Assembly: GCA_965275915.1 (NCBI GenBank)
Contig: CBDHYI010000006.1
Coordinates: 124,001 to 188,000, forward strand
Direction of reading: 5' to 3'
Source of the DNA: JBDWFY01 sp965275915
GTDB taxonomy: Bacteria; Pseudomonadota; Alphaproteobacteria; Rhizobiales; Stappiaceae
DNA: 64,000 nt
In this document: positions 34,231-43,337 of the stretch, piece after piece
Position numbering within the stretch: position 1 is the first letter of the stretch
How the letters are laid out: each line of letters begins with the position of its first letter
Notes under the pieces: model-generated
The model's input: only the letters and a program-made list of their open reading frames with translations
Database searches by the model: none
What the model was told of the DNA's origin: nothing
Program-made: the position numbers and the translations under genes

Positions 34231-35450
34231 TGTTTAATTTTCTTTTCCGTCGATCAAAGTCAATTGACCAGATCGCGAAAGAATTGGACGAGCTGGGGCG
34301 CAGCCGGCAGGGAACCCGTGCGGTCACGAACAAGACAGCCCTTGAAGTGACCACCGTCCTGGCCTGTGTTGATGCCATTGCCAGCGGGTGCGCCGTTCCG
34401 GATCTGCATGTCATGCGTGATCTGGGCGAAAACAAAAAAGAACGGGCGCGGAACGAGAAAATCTACCGGGTTCTGCATCGTCGTCCGAATGAGTTTCAGA
34501 CGGCAATGGAATTCCGCGAAACGCTGACGATGCATGCCGCACTGACAGGAAACGGCTTTGCACTTCCTGTCAAAGTGAAGGGGGAAGTTGTTGAGCTTTT
34601 GCCGGTTTTGCCTGAATGGGTCACCATTGAGCAGAGCCGGCGGTATGAGATCAAGTACCGGATCAACGATGAATTCGGTCCGCTGGGTGTATTTGATCAC
34701 GACCAAATCTTTCATCTCCGCAATCGCAGCTGGGATCGCGTCCAAGGTTTGAGCGCGGTTAAATTGGCACGCGAGGCCATCGGCCTGTCGATGGCCGCAG
34801 AAGACAATGTTTCCAGTCTTCAGAAACGTGCCGGAAAGCCTGGCGGAATTCTTACGACCGAAAAGAGGCTTGGGCCGGAAACGATTGCTCGGCTGAAGAC
34901 CGCTTGGAAAACGGCGACCACGGGCAAAAATGCCTACAGCACACCGGTGTTGGATCAGGGGACCAAGTACCTCCAGACAGCCATGACCGCCGTCGATCAG
35001 CAAACCCTTGAAACCCGCCGCATGCAGGTCGAGGAAATTTGCCGAGCGTATGGGGTGTTTCCTCAGATTGTCATGCACACAGACAAAACGGCGACATTTG
35101 CCAGTGCAGAAGCGTTTTTTTCTGCTCACAGCCGTCTGACCGTGGGCAAATGGCAGAAGAACTGGGCCGAAAAACTCGATGAATTCGTGCTCGATGGCGG
35201 CGGGCCGTTGTTCGTTGAGTTTGATAATCGGGCTTTGAATGCCGCAAGTCTGAAAGACACTGGCGAATATTATGCCAAGGCGCTCGGTTCCGGCGGCGCA
35301 CCGCCTTGGCTAACGCAAAACGAGGTCCGTGCCGACCTTGGTTATCCGCCAATGTCGGGCGGTGACGAGCTTTTCAAACCGACCAATGCGATTCTTAAGG
35401 AGACCGGCGATGAAGAAGGCGCTGAGGGAGAAGGAAACGCGGACGCCTGA
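34230..35450 (+). CDS. HK97-family portal protein
   Basis: Forms the 12-fold vertex through which DNA enters. 406 aa, with TALEVTTVLACVDAIASGCAVPDLHV at the start, LLPVLPEWVTIEQ..., FHLRNRSWDRVQGLSAVKLAREAIGLSMAAED and ICRAYGVFPQIVMHTDKTATFASAEAF in the order typical of the family. Start and terL stop overlap by one base. Confidence 0.95.
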   Translation: MFNFLFRRSKSIDQIAKELDELGRSRQGTRAVTNKTALEVTTVLACVDAIASGCAVPDLHVMRDLGENKKERARNEKIYRVLHRRPNEFQTAMEFRETLTMHAALTGNGFALPVKVKGEVVELLPVLPEWVTIEQSRRYEIKYRINDEFGPLGVFDHDQIFHLRNRSWDRVQGLSAVKLAREAIGLSMAAEDNVSSLQKRAGKPGGILTTEKRLGPETIARLKTAWKTATTGKNAYSTPVLDQGTKYLQTAMTAVDQQTLETRRMQVEEICRAYGVFPQIVMHTDKTATFASAEAFFSAHSRLTVGKWQKNWAEKLDEFVLDGGGPLFVEFDNRALNAASLKDTGEYYAKALGSGGAPPWLTQNEVRADLGYPPMSGGDELFKPTNAILKETGDEEGAEGEGNADA

Positions 35451-36108
35451 TCTGAAGACCAGCGGCCAGCGTCTGACCATCAAGCAACTTACCGACAATG
35501 GCACCTTTGAAGGTTATGGGTCGGTCTTTGGTGTGAAAGACACCTATTCTGAGATCGTTGCCCCCGGCGCGTTTTTGAAATCTCTGGAAGAACACCGGGG
35601 ACATGGCACATTGCCTGCGATGCTATGGCAACACGATCCACGCCGCCCGATTGGCGTTTATACCGAGATGCGCGAAGATGAAAAGGGGCTATACGTCAAA
35701 GGCCAGCTTGCGCTTGAAACGCAGCACGGCAAAGAAGCCCACAATCTCCTGAAAATGGGGGCGCTGAACGGGCTTTCAATCGGGTTCATGCCCGTCGAAA
35801 CGTCGTTCAACGAGGATACCAAGACCTACACATTGACCGAGGTCGATCTGTGGGAGGTGTCGCTTGTGACTTTTCCTGCCAATGGCGAGTCCCGCATTGA
35901 GAATGTGAAGGGTGCCATCGGGGGAATGACGAGTTTAGCGGATGCGGAAAGGTTCCTGCGCGACGCAGGACTTGCCAGCCGCTCACAGGCCACGGCGATC
36001 GTGGCCAAGATCAAGGAAATCGCTCTGCGCCAGCGGGATGCTGATCATGCGAAATCCGACATTCTGACCAGCAGCAAGCGCCTGCTGGACATCATGACAT
36101 CAGATTAA
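35410..36108 (+). CDS. HK97-family prohead protease
   Basis: Serine protease that matures the capsid. 232 aa. Catalytic His is in AMLWQHDPRRPIG and Ser in GALNGLSIGFMPV. The start at 35410 follows AAGGAGACCGG and overlaps the portal by 41 bases; a longer frame to 35329 lies within the portal gene. Confidence 0.95.
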   Translation: MKKALREKETRTPDLKTSGQRLTIKQLTDNGTFEGYGSVFGVKDTYSEIVAPGAFLKSLEEHRGHGTLPAMLWQHDPRRPIGVYTEMREDEKGLYVKGQLALETQHGKEAHNLLKMGALNGLSIGFMPVETSFNEDTKTYTLTEVDLWEVSLVTFPANGESRIENVKGAIGGMTSLADAERFLRDAGLASRSQATAIVAKIKEIALRQRDADHAKSDILTSSKRLLDIMTSD

Positions 36109-36120
36109 AGGATCAGGTCC

Positions 36121-37446
36121 ATGCATATGGCCAAACATTACGGCGCGTTCCTTGCGAGCGCGGCGATGGTGGGCTTCGCCTATCAGAAGCGTGACAGCGC
36201 GCCGTCTCTCGATGACATTCTGGGAAATCAGGAAAAAATCCTGACGACCTTTGAAGAATTCAAAGAGAAAAACGACGCTCGATTGAAAGACATGGAAAGG
36301 CGCGGCGCGGAAGATCCCGTTGCTCGTGAGCAGGTCGAGAAAATCAAGCAGGAACTGATGGCTCTGAAGGAAATCCGCGAGGAGCTCGACAAGCTTGCAA
36401 AGAAAGCGGCCCGTCCAGGCGGCTCAGCGATCAAGCAGGATGACTTCACACCGGAGCAAATAGAACACCGTTCGGCGTTTGAAAGGTTCTTGCGTGACCC
36501 GACCGACGAACAGGTCAGGATGGAACTGCAGCAGATCCAGCGGAAAGCGGTTGACACCACGACAGACGCGGCGGGCGGATACGCGGTTCCGGAGATCATC
36601 TCGCGCCGGATTGAAAAGGAGCTGCTTGAAATCTCATCGCTTCGCGGTCTGGTCGATGTACAGACAGCAGGATCGAAAGACTACAAGATCCTGGTCGATG
36701 TGAACGGCACAGCCTACGGATGGGTGGGAGAAACCGATCCCCGACCGGAAACCGGAACATCCGGATTGGAAGAAGTCGCACCGACGTTCGGGATGATTTA
36801 TGCTTACCCGAAAGCGTCTGAAGAGTCGCTGGATGACATCTTCTTCAATGTAGAGGACTGGATCGTCAATTCTGCACTGGAAGCCTTTGATGCCGGTGAA
36901 GAAAATGCCGTTATCAACGGCAATGGTGTCAAGAAACCGACCGGTTTTTTGAACGGCACGCCCACATTGCAGGACGATGGAACAAGGGCCTTCGGCACGC
37001 TGCAATATCTTGCGACCGGTGTTGCAGCCAGCTTCGCAGCGTCAAATCCCGTCGATACGTTCATCAGGACAATCTATAAGCTGAAAAAAGGCTATCGCCG
37101 CAATGCCCGCTGGTTGATGAACAAAAAAACAGCCGGAGATGTGATGTTGTTCAAAGATGGCGACGGCAACTATCTCTGGCAGCCTTCGTCAATTCTGGGT
37201 CAGCCGGACATGCTGAAGGGCTATCCAGTTGCAGAATCCGAAGAGATGCCGGATGTGGCCGCGAACGCTTTTCCTGTCGCCTTCGGAGATTTCAAGTCCG
37301 GCTATGTGCTTGTTCCTTTGGTTGGTCTTCGGCTGACCAAGGACGAAGTCACCACTCCGGGTTATGTGAAATGGTATGTCCGTCGCCGCCTTGGCGGAAA
37401 CATCAAGAAGTCCGAAGCGATCAAACTGATCAAATGCGAGGCTTAA
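36121..37446 (+). CDS. HK97-fold major capsid protein
   Basis: 441 aa. The N-terminal 1-120 is a charged coiled coil (delta domain, scaffold function) expected to be cut by the protease. The mature part starts around AVDTTTDAAGGYAVPEIISRRIEKELLE and has GNGVKKPTGFLNGTP, RRNARWLMNKKTAGDVMLFKDGDGNYLW and MLKGYPVAESEEMPDV, all HK97-type signatures. It ends before a strong terminator. Confidence 0.96.
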   Translation: MHMAKHYGAFLASAAMVGFAYQKRDSAPSLDDILGNQEKILTTFEEFKEKNDARLKDMERRGAEDPVAREQVEKIKQELMALKEIREELDKLAKKAARPGGSAIKQDDFTPEQIEHRSAFERFLRDPTDEQVRMELQQIQRKAVDTTTDAAGGYAVPEIISRRIEKELLEISSLRGLVDVQTAGSKDYKILVDVNGTAYGWVGETDPRPETGTSGLEEVAPTFGMIYAYPKASEESLDDIFFNVEDWIVNSALEAFDAGEENAVINGNGVKKPTGFLNGTPTLQDDGTRAFGTLQYLATGVAASFAASNPVDTFIRTIYKLKKGYRRNARWLMNKKTAGDVMLFKDGDGNYLWQPSSILGQPDMLKGYPVAESEEMPDVAANAFPVAFGDFKSGYVLVPLVGLRLTKDEVTTPGYVKWYVRRRLGGNIKKSEAIKLIKCEA

Positions 37447-37477
37447 TCGCCTCCGTTTGATCAGAAATTGAAACCGG

Positions 37478-37504
37478 AGCCCGGTCATTTGGCCGGGCTT
37501 TTTT
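37478..37504 (+). terminator. Terminator after capsid gene
   Basis: AGCCCGG/CCGGGCT stem, 8-base loop, then a T run. It probably reduces transcription into the connector genes. Confidence 0.85.
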
Positions 37505-37516
37505 ATGGAGTGCACG

Positions 37517-37702
37517 ATGCAGGCCAAGGTTACAAAAAAGTTCAAGTTTCAGGGAAAGACCTATTTCCCCGGCATGATCGCGAGTGGACGCGCAGCGTCC
37601 TTCGCTGTCTCGGAAAAGTGCGGTGTTCGGCATGATGCTCCACCGGAAAAGGCAATGGTTCCGGGTCGCAACAAGGCGGCCGCACCGGCGCGGAACAAGT
37701 AG
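37517..37702 (+). CDS. Small phage head-region protein
   Basis: 61 aa, MQAKVTKKFKFQGKTYFPGM, basic at both ends. ATGGAG lies just before the ATG at 37517; a start at 37505 is possible but within the terminator tail. Function unknown. Confidence 0.6.
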   Translation: MQAKVTKKFKFQGKTYFPGMIASGRAASFAVSEKCGVRHDAPPEKAMVPGRNKAAAPARNK

Positions 37703-37747
37703 TCGCTGACGGCTGCTTCAATCTCTCAAACAGACGGAATTGGTTTT

Positions 37748-37987
37748 ATGAACGCTATCGTAATGAAGTCCTTCAAGGGTGTTCCTGACGGTCAGACCCA
37801 GGCGCAGGATTTTGAGCCCGGCGATATGGTCTCGGGCAAACTTGCCGCTGTTGCGGTCAAACAGGAATGGGCATTTGATCCTGAAGACACCAAGAAACTG
37901 ACGGCGGAGCAGAAAGAGTTTCTGGAGGCCCTCAAAGCCGGCCACAGTGACAAGGGCGCGGATGACGACAAAAAGGGCAACGGCTGA
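37748..37987 (+). CDS. Small phage head-region protein
   Basis: 79 aa, with the beta part MNAIVMKSFKGVPDGQTQAQDFEPGDMVSGKLA and a charged C-terminus. The beginning 'KSFKGVPDG...EPGD.VSGKLA' resembles small proteins found between capsid and connector genes. Function unknown. Confidence 0.65.
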   Translation: MNAIVMKSFKGVPDGQTQAQDFEPGDMVSGKLAAVAVKQEWAFDPEDTKKLTAEQKEFLEALKAGHSDKGADDDKKGNG

Positions 37988-37989
37988 TC

Positions 37990-38622
37990 ATGCTTCGCCC
38001 CGTTCTGACGTCCGCGCCGACAGCGGTGCTTGTGTCGCTGTCCGACGCAAAGGCGCATTGTCGCGTGGACGACAGTGCGGATGTTGAAGATGACGCCGTT
38101 TTAGAGGCGCTGGTAAAATCAGCAACACAGCATCTGGACGGTTTCACCGGCATTTTAGGTCGGTGTCTGGCAACGCAGCAGTGGCAGGTTGATATTGCAG
38201 ACTGGCCTTACGGTGCCAGAGAACTTGAAGGTGCTTCGGATCACTGCTTTGCTGATATTTGCCTTCCGTTTCCGGATGTTTCCACTGTCGAGGTCAAATA
38301 TTTCGATGCCGACAATGTTGAGCAAACGGTGCTGACATCGGCCTATGCCATTCTTGAGGACATGGGTGGTGCTTTCATTCGCTTCAACAGCAGTTTCGAC
38401 CATCCAGCGGTTTATGCCGATCGCGCAGATGCGGTTCAGATCACGCTGACCGCTGGATATGGCGATGAAACCAAGGTGCCGGACGATATCAAACTCGCGA
38501 TTAAGATGATGGTCAGCCACTGGTTCGACAACCGGGAATCCGTTGTTGTGGGGACCGGTGCCGTAGAAGTTCCAATGTCGGCTCAAGCCCTGCTTGAACC
38601 ATACCGCATCATTCGGATTTAG
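37990..38622 (+). CDS. Head-tail connector (gp6-like)
   Basis: 210 aa. SLSDAKAHCRVDDSADVEDDAVLEALVKSATQHLDGFTG is the signature start of phage gp6-like adaptor proteins, which form a ring under the portal. The C-terminal helix (PDDIKLAIKMMVSHWFDNRE) is also typical. Confidence 0.9.
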   Translation: MLRPVLTSAPTAVLVSLSDAKAHCRVDDSADVEDDAVLEALVKSATQHLDGFTGILGRCLATQQWQVDIADWPYGARELEGASDHCFADICLPFPDVSTVEVKYFDADNVEQTVLTSAYAILEDMGGAFIRFNSSFDHPAVYADRADAVQITLTAGYGDETKVPDDIKLAIKMMVSHWFDNRESVVVGTGAVEVPMSAQALLEPYRIIRI

Positions 38623-38640
38623 CCTGAAAGGAAATGCGCC

Positions 38641-38976
38641 ATGTCCAGAGCCGGGCAATATAGAGACCGCGTCACCTTTCAGGCTAAATCTGTAGTTTCC
38701 GATGGCGGCGGAGGCGAGCAGACAACCTGGTCGGACCTTGCGACCGTACGGGGGCATTTGATTGTTGGACGAGGCCGGGAAGCGGTTGCATCGGGACGAA
38801 TTGAAAGTCAGGTGGGCTCGGTTCTTCGGGTCCGCCACACGGCAGTCACCGCCGCGATCACCCCGGCAAACCGTGTTCTCATCAAGTCGGTTACCTACAA
38901 CATCCGTTCCGTTTCGCAGCCGGACAGGCGTAACAAGGTGGTTGAGATGGTTCTTGAACGAGGGGTTGCACCATAA
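38641..38976 (+). CDS. Head closure protein (SPP1 gp16-like)
   Basis: 111 aa; AGQYRDRVTFQAK...W(S)DLATVRGHLIVGRGREAV...RHTAVTAAITPANRVLI is the head-tail adaptor family pattern. It is coupled to the next gene (start and stop overlap by one base). Confidence 0.88.
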   Translation: MSRAGQYRDRVTFQAKSVVSDGGGGEQTTWSDLATVRGHLIVGRGREAVASGRIESQVGSVLRVRHTAVTAAITPANRVLIKSVTYNIRSVSQPDRRNKVVEMVLERGVAP

Positions 38977-39410
38977 TGGCAGACGGTATTCGATTTGATA
39001 CTCGCGCCATTGACCGCAGCTTGAAGCGCCTGCGCAAAATCGCACCGGCACTTGATGATGAAATGCCGAAAGCAACTTTGAAGTCGGCAGAGGAAATTGC
39101 TGATCTGGGCCGAACACTCGCGCCTAAACGAACCGGAGAGTATGCGGCGTCGATTAAGGCCAAGCCGATCGGCGAATTGGATCAAGCAGTTTCGACACGC
39201 GGGGGCGGGCTCGTTGGCGGATTGTCCGGCAGCGGGAAATATGCGGCCGGTGTTTTTGCCAAATGGATCTGGCATCTTCTTGAGTTCGGCACCGTCAATG
39301 CGAAGGCGCAGCCGCACATTCTGCCTGCTTACCGCCTCTTGAGAAAACGCGCGGTCGGTCGAATGCGCCGGGCCATGACCAAATCAATCAAAAAGGCTTT
39401 GCGGGGCTGA
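38976..39410 (+). CDS. HK97 gp10-like tail-joining protein
   Basis: 144 aa; KSAEEIADLGRTLAPKRTGEYAASI and LEFGTVNAKAQPHILPAYR are the defining motifs of the HK97-gp10 family. The mid part is glycine-rich (TRGGGLVGGLSGSGKYAAG). Confidence 0.9.
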   Translation: MADGIRFDTRAIDRSLKRLRKIAPALDDEMPKATLKSAEEIADLGRTLAPKRTGEYAASIKAKPIGELDQAVSTRGGGLVGGLSGSGKYAAGVFAKWIWHLLEFGTVNAKAQPHILPAYRLLRKRAVGRMRRAMTKSIKKALRG

Positions 39411-39811
39411 TGTCTTCACACAGTTGGGGGTTGCAATCTGGCACTTACGCGGTGCTGGACGGGGCGGCTATTGCCGGTGTTACCCGCATTACGGATCACA
39501 AAATCACCGATCCGGCAAACATTGACTTTCCGTTTATCGAGATCGGAGAGGCGCAATTCGTGCCGGACGATACGGTGACGTCCAATGGCGGCGAAGAGTT
39601 TTTGGACTTGCATGTGTGGTCCCGATACTCCGGTCAAAAGGAAGTCAAAGAGATCATGGGCGCGATCCACTCCGCGCTGCATCAAACCGCGCTGACGGTG
39701 TCCGGACTTTCGAGTTGTTTCGCTTATGTCGAGAATGCCCGTGTTCTGGATGATCCGGATGGGCTGACCAAGCACGGTGTTGTCACCGTGAGATTTTTCT
39801 ACAACGAATAG
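39410..39811 (+). CDS. Tail terminator (DUF3168)
   Basis: 133 aa; FIEIGEAQFVPDD and LDLHVWSRYSGQKEVKEIMGAIHSALHQTALT are DUF3168 signatures. These proteins cap the tail tube at the head side. Overlaps the preceding stop by one base. Confidence 0.9.
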   Translation: MSSHSWGLQSGTYAVLDGAAIAGVTRITDHKITDPANIDFPFIEIGEAQFVPDDTVTSNGGEEFLDLHVWSRYSGQKEVKEIMGAIHSALHQTALTVSGLSSCFAYVENARVLDDPDGLTKHGVVTVRFFYNE

Positions 39812-39822
39812 GAGACTTTGCC

Positions 39823-40251
39823 ATGCCTGATCAACAGGAAGGCCGCTTGCTGCTGATTGACATCAGTGACGGGCTCGATCCGGAAGGGTTTGACCATCTG
39901 GGCGGGCTGAAAACCCGGTCCATTTCACTCGCGACGGAAGAAACCGATGATACAGTTCCGAACACCGCAAACCCGGCTAATCCGGTGCAACGTCTTGCTG
40001 GCGTCGGCATTCAGACCCGGACATTTACCGGCGACGGTTTGTTCGAAGATAATGCGGCGTTGACGCGTGCCATTACCGCTGCTGTTAACGGGACGCCAAT
40101 CCGAGCACAAGTGAGTGTGCCCGGGGTGGGGACATTCACGGGTCCGTGGATTATCACCAACTTGGAATTTTCCGGGGAAATGACAGGAAAGATGGCCTAT
40201 TCCTGCACGTTCTCGGCTTCTGACTATCTCACGTTCGTTGCGGCCGCATAA
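39823..40251 (+). CDS. Major tail (tube) protein
   Basis: 142 aa, beta-rich; GLKTRSISLATEETDDTV...QRLAGVGIQTRTFTGDGLFEDNA and FTGPWIITNLEFSGEMTGKMAYSCTFSASD are typical of TP901-1-like/GTA-type tail tube proteins. GGAGA precedes the start. Confidence 0.88.
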   Translation: MPDQQEGRLLLIDISDGLDPEGFDHLGGLKTRSISLATEETDDTVPNTANPANPVQRLAGVGIQTRTFTGDGLFEDNAALTRAITAAVNGTPIRAQVSVPGVGTFTGPWIITNLEFSGEMTGKMAYSCTFSASDYLTFVAAA

Positions 40252-40580
40252 TGCGGGATCCCAATCCTGAAGCCGGAGAGGTTTCGGTGTCTGTTGGTGG
40301 GCAAGATCTTATCTTGGTCGCCAGCATCGGCGGGCTGGCGCGTGTTTCGGCGCATTGCCAGTGCAAGACGCTGTTCGAGCTTTATGAGCGGCTGATCGGA
40401 TCTGAACCGAACGCGGCCCTTGCTTTCATTCGCAATTGCACTGTGGCGGGCGATGCTGAAAAGGCGCTCGCAGCCGTTGGCATGAAAGACCTGATCGGCA
40501 TCGGAAAGTCCGCCGGCGAGGCCATGGCAGCGCATATGGATGATGCGTCGGGAAACGGGGAACCCGAAGCGGACAGCTGA
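40251..40580 (+). CDS. Tail assembly chaperone, zero-frame product
   Basis: 109 aa; PNPEAGEVSVSVGGQDLILVASIGGLARVS and the following helices match the GTA gp10-type tail chaperone (gpG equivalent). It carries a frameshift signal near its 3' end (40550-40601), so a longer 179-aa product is expected from about codon 102. The tail tube gene's stop overlaps its ATG (ATAATG). Confidence 0.85.
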   Translation: MRDPNPEAGEVSVSVGGQDLILVASIGGLARVSAHCQCKTLFELYERLIGSEPNAALAFIRNCTVAGDAEKALAAVGMKDLIGIGKSAGEAMAAHMDDASGNGEPEADS

Positions 40581-40601
40581 TTTCAAAGCTTCCGTTTCGG
40601 G
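40550..40601 (+). promoter_or_regulatory. -1 programmed ribosomal frameshift signal
   Basis: The in-frame heptamer G_GGA_AAC (40550-40556) is followed by a 6-base spacer. Then comes an 11-bp stem, CCCGAAGCGGA (40563-40573) with TCCGTTTCGGG (40591-40601) and one G-U pair. A further AGCT/AGCT stem follows after a bulged C, with an 8-base loop that spans the zero-frame stop. Layout and spacing match lambda G/GT-type signals. Confidence 0.85.
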
Positions 40602-40789
40602 ATTGGCTGGAATGGATGCCCGCTCTGGGGTGGACGCCACGTGATTTCTGGTCTGCCACTTTGACGGAATTTTTCGCCGCGATTGACGGTTGGAACAAGA
40701 TGCAAGGCAATGCGGAGCCGGGCGGATGGACGGATGCCGATATTGCTGAATATGAGCGGTTAAGGGACGCAAGACATGCCGACAAATGA
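40556..40789 (+). CDS. Frameshift extension of tail chaperone (gpT-like)
   Basis: This -1 frame is open from 40544 to 40789 and has no ATG, GTG or TTG before codon 40616. It encodes LPFRDWLEWMPALGWTPRDFW...AIDGWNKMQG, which resembles the RcGTA gp10.1 (rcc01693-type) small tail chaperone. The only in-frame ATG would delete the conserved start, so expression by -1 slippage at 40550 is most likely. Together with the upstream frame it gives a fusion of about 179 aa. Its stop overlaps the tape measure start. Confidence 0.8.
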   Translation, partial: RGTRSGQLISKLPFRDWLEWMPALGWTPRDFWSATLTEFFAAIDGWNKMQGNAEPGGWTDADIAEYERLRDARHADK

Positions 40790-42689
40790 GGAAAAACTTA
40801 TTCTGCTGATGGAAGGGCAGAACAAGGATGTTTTGCGCAAGCTCAAGCAGATCGAGCGGCAGACTAAGCGATCATTCAACAATGCACGGTCGCCATTAAA
40901 GAAATTCAACAGCGATCTGAAGCAATCCGCTGTTGCGGCAAAATCTCTGGCGACTGCCCTTGTCGCTGGTTTGGGCGGCACGGTGTTGACCGGCGGAGCC
41001 CTGGCTGCATTGAGTGCAGCAGCGAATGATATTGCCGAAATCGGCAGCGCTGCAAAACGGGCCGGTCTTGATATCAAGTCGTTTCAGGAACTGTCCTTTG
41101 TTGCCGAGCAGAACCGGATTTCGATCGATGCCCTGACGGACGGCATGAAGGAATTGAGCCTTCGGGCCGATGAGTTCATCGATACGGGCAATGGATCGGC
41201 GGCTGAGGCGTTTCAGCGGCTTGGCTTTACAGCGGAGGAACTGCGGGAGCAGCTGCAAAAACCGTCTGATCTCCTGGTCGAGATCATTGAACGGCTTCAG
41301 CGTTTCGACCGGGCGGCACAGATCCGCATCGCCGATGAAGTGTTTGGCGGAACCGGAGGCGAGCGGTTTGTTGAACTGCTTGATCAGGGTGCGGATTCCA
41401 TTCGCGACATGATCAAGCAAGCAAATGAGCTCGGGATTGTTCTGGATGAAAAAGTGGTTCGCAAAGCCGAAGAAATCGACCGGCGCTTCAATACGATCAC
41501 CACCACGGTGTCTACGAAGCTAAAAACCGCTATTATTTCTGCTGCGGATGAACTGGCACACTTTCTGGAATTGCTGAATACGGTCGACCGACGCAGCGAT
41601 CAGGCCATCCGCGATCAGATCGCCGACAAACGCCAAGCGATAGAGGATGCTCGAGGCAAATCTCTGCTTGGATTTGGGTCGGAGACATATATCGGCAACC
41701 TCGAACGCGAAATCGAGCGGCTTGAAAAACAACTCGCCAAAAATGCGCTGTCTCGAGGCTATACGTCGGTCCCGTTCTACAGTGACCTGCGCAATCCGGT
41801 TAAGCGGCAGAGCACTGCCGAGCTCGAGGAACTGGAACGGGCGCGGGAGCGAGCCGTATGGGAAGCCGAGCGGCAGGAACAGGCGACAAAACGGGTTATC
41901 GAAGCGCTGCAGCTGGAGCAGGCGCAGATCGGCAAGACGTCGACTGAAATCCGCATTATGAACGAACTGCAGCGGGCCGGGGTTGCCGCTGACAGTGAGC
42001 GCGGTCAGGAAATAGCGGCGTTGGTCGAACAGATAGAACAGGCACGGGCAGCGCAGGCCGCTTTTAATGATGTCGCCGAATTCGCAGCGGGGCATTTGCA
42101 GGGCGTCTTCTCCGGACTGATATCCGGTGCGGAGGATTTTGACGACAGCATGAAGCGGGTAATTCAGTCGATCGCGGATGCGGCGCTTCAGGCGGCATTG
42201 TTGGGGCAGGGGCCTCTAGCCAGTCTCTTTGGCGGCGGAGGTGGTGGCATCGTCGGTGCAATCGGCAAGCTGTTTGGCTTTCAGTCAGGCGGCTACACCG
42301 GTTCCGGTGCGGCGAACCAGATTGCGGGTGTGGTCCATAGGGACGAGTTTGTGTTTTCCAAACAGGCAACGCGTGCGCTGGGTGTCAACAATCTCGAACA
42401 GTTGCACCGACTGGCCAAGGGCTTTTCCGGTGGGGGCTTCACCGGTGGCGTTCCCTCTTTCGTCGCCCCTGCTGTGAACGACCATGCGCGATCCGGCCTG
42501 ATGCGGGTTTCGGTCGGTGTGTCTGTCGACAATGACGGCAACCTGCAAGCCTACGTTCGCGGTGTGTCGCAGCGGGAAAGCGCATCGGCGGTTTCTTCCG
42601 GCCTGTCAGAGTATGACCGCCGAGTCGCCCCTCAGACCGCAAAAACAGCCGTGTTGCGCGGCATGCGCACCGATACGAGATTCCGCTGA
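40776..42689 (+). CDS. Tape measure protein
   Basis: 637 aa; sets tail length. Long coiled-coil and helical stretches, hydrophobic segments (SLATALVAGLGGTVLTGGALAAL near 55, and the Gly-rich LASLFGGGGGGIVGAIGKLFGFQSGG near 490) and EEIDRRFNTITTTVSTKLKTAI are typical of lambda-like tape measures. A tail of roughly 95 nm is expected at 1.5 A per residue. Confidence 0.93.
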   Translation: MPTNEEKLILLMEGQNKDVLRKLKQIERQTKRSFNNARSPLKKFNSDLKQSAVAAKSLATALVAGLGGTVLTGGALAALSAAANDIAEIGSAAKRAGLDIKSFQELSFVAEQNRISIDALTDGMKELSLRADEFIDTGNGSAAEAFQRLGFTAEELREQLQKPSDLLVEIIERLQRFDRAAQIRIADEVFGGTGGERFVELLDQGADSIRDMIKQANELGIVLDEKVVRKAEEIDRRFNTITTTVSTKLKTAIISAADELAHFLELLNTVDRRSDQAIRDQIADKRQAIEDARGKSLLGFGSETYIGNLEREIERLEKQLAKNALSRGYTSVPFYSDLRNPVKRQSTAELEELERARERAVWEAERQEQATKRVIEALQLEQAQIGKTSTEIRIMNELQRAGVAADSERGQEIAALVEQIEQARAAQAAFNDVAEFAAGHLQGVFSGLISGAEDFDDSMKRVIQSIADAALQAALLGQGPLASLFGGGGGGIVGAIGKLFGFQSGGYTGSGAANQIAGVVHRDEFVFSKQATRALGVNNLEQLHRLAKGFSGGGFTGGVPSFVAPAVNDHARSGLMRVSVGVSVDNDGNLQAYVRGVSQRESASAVSSGLSEYDRRVAPQTAKTAVLRGMRTDTRFR

Positions 42690-43336
42690 TGGCTTTGACG
42701 TTCCCAAGAGACCTGCCGGATATCGGCATTCGTGCGTCGTCTTTCGAATTGGGGCGGACGATGTCAGTCAACCGTCAGCGGGGCGGCACAGTTGAGGTGG
42801 TTGAGCAGGCCGATGCGCTCTGGTCGGCAAGTTTTGAATTCATTCCGCGTAACCGGCGTCAGGAACAGCAGGTTCGTTCCTGGTTCAACTCGATGCAGGG
42901 TGGTCTGCAAGACTTTGTTTCGTTCAATCCCAAGCATCCTTACCCGGCGCTTTTTCCAAGCGGGTTTACCGGCGTCAATCGGGCTGCAGGGGGAACGTTC
43001 GACGGATCTGCCGTGGTTGACGCCATTTCAGCGAACAGTCTGACGATATCGACGCTTCCGGCCGATTTTTCACTTGTTGAGGGTGATTTGGTCGGACTAG
43101 TGCAGAGTGGCGAATACGGACTTCACATGATTGTCGAGGATGCCACAGGGAATTCAAGCGGCATCGTGTCGGTCACTGTCGAGCCGGCGATCCGGTTATC
43201 GTTATTTGACACCACAGCAACCGTTGAGTTTGCCAAACCCAAATGCCGGATGATGATCTTGCAGGACACCCGCTCGGGTGCCCAGGGCAACGTCCACCAG
43301 CCGTTTAGCTTTCAGGCCATTCAGAAGCTTTTCTAA
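42689..43336 (+). CDS. Distal tail protein
   Basis: 215 aa; FPRDLPDIGIRASSFELGRTMSVNRQRGGTVEVVEQADALW, then EFIPRNRRQEQQVRSWFNSMQGGLQDFVSFNP. Position after the tape measure and these features fit minor/distal tail proteins of rhizobial siphophages. The start overlaps the tape measure stop. Confidence 0.75.
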   Translation: MALTFPRDLPDIGIRASSFELGRTMSVNRQRGGTVEVVEQADALWSASFEFIPRNRRQEQQVRSWFNSMQGGLQDFVSFNPKHPYPALFPSGFTGVNRAAGGTFDGSAVVDAISANSLTISTLPADFSLVEGDLVGLVQSGEYGLHMIVEDATGNSSGIVSVTVEPAIRLSLFDTTATVEFAKPKCRMMILQDTRSGAQGNVHQPFSFQAIQKLF

Positions 43337-43337
43337 C

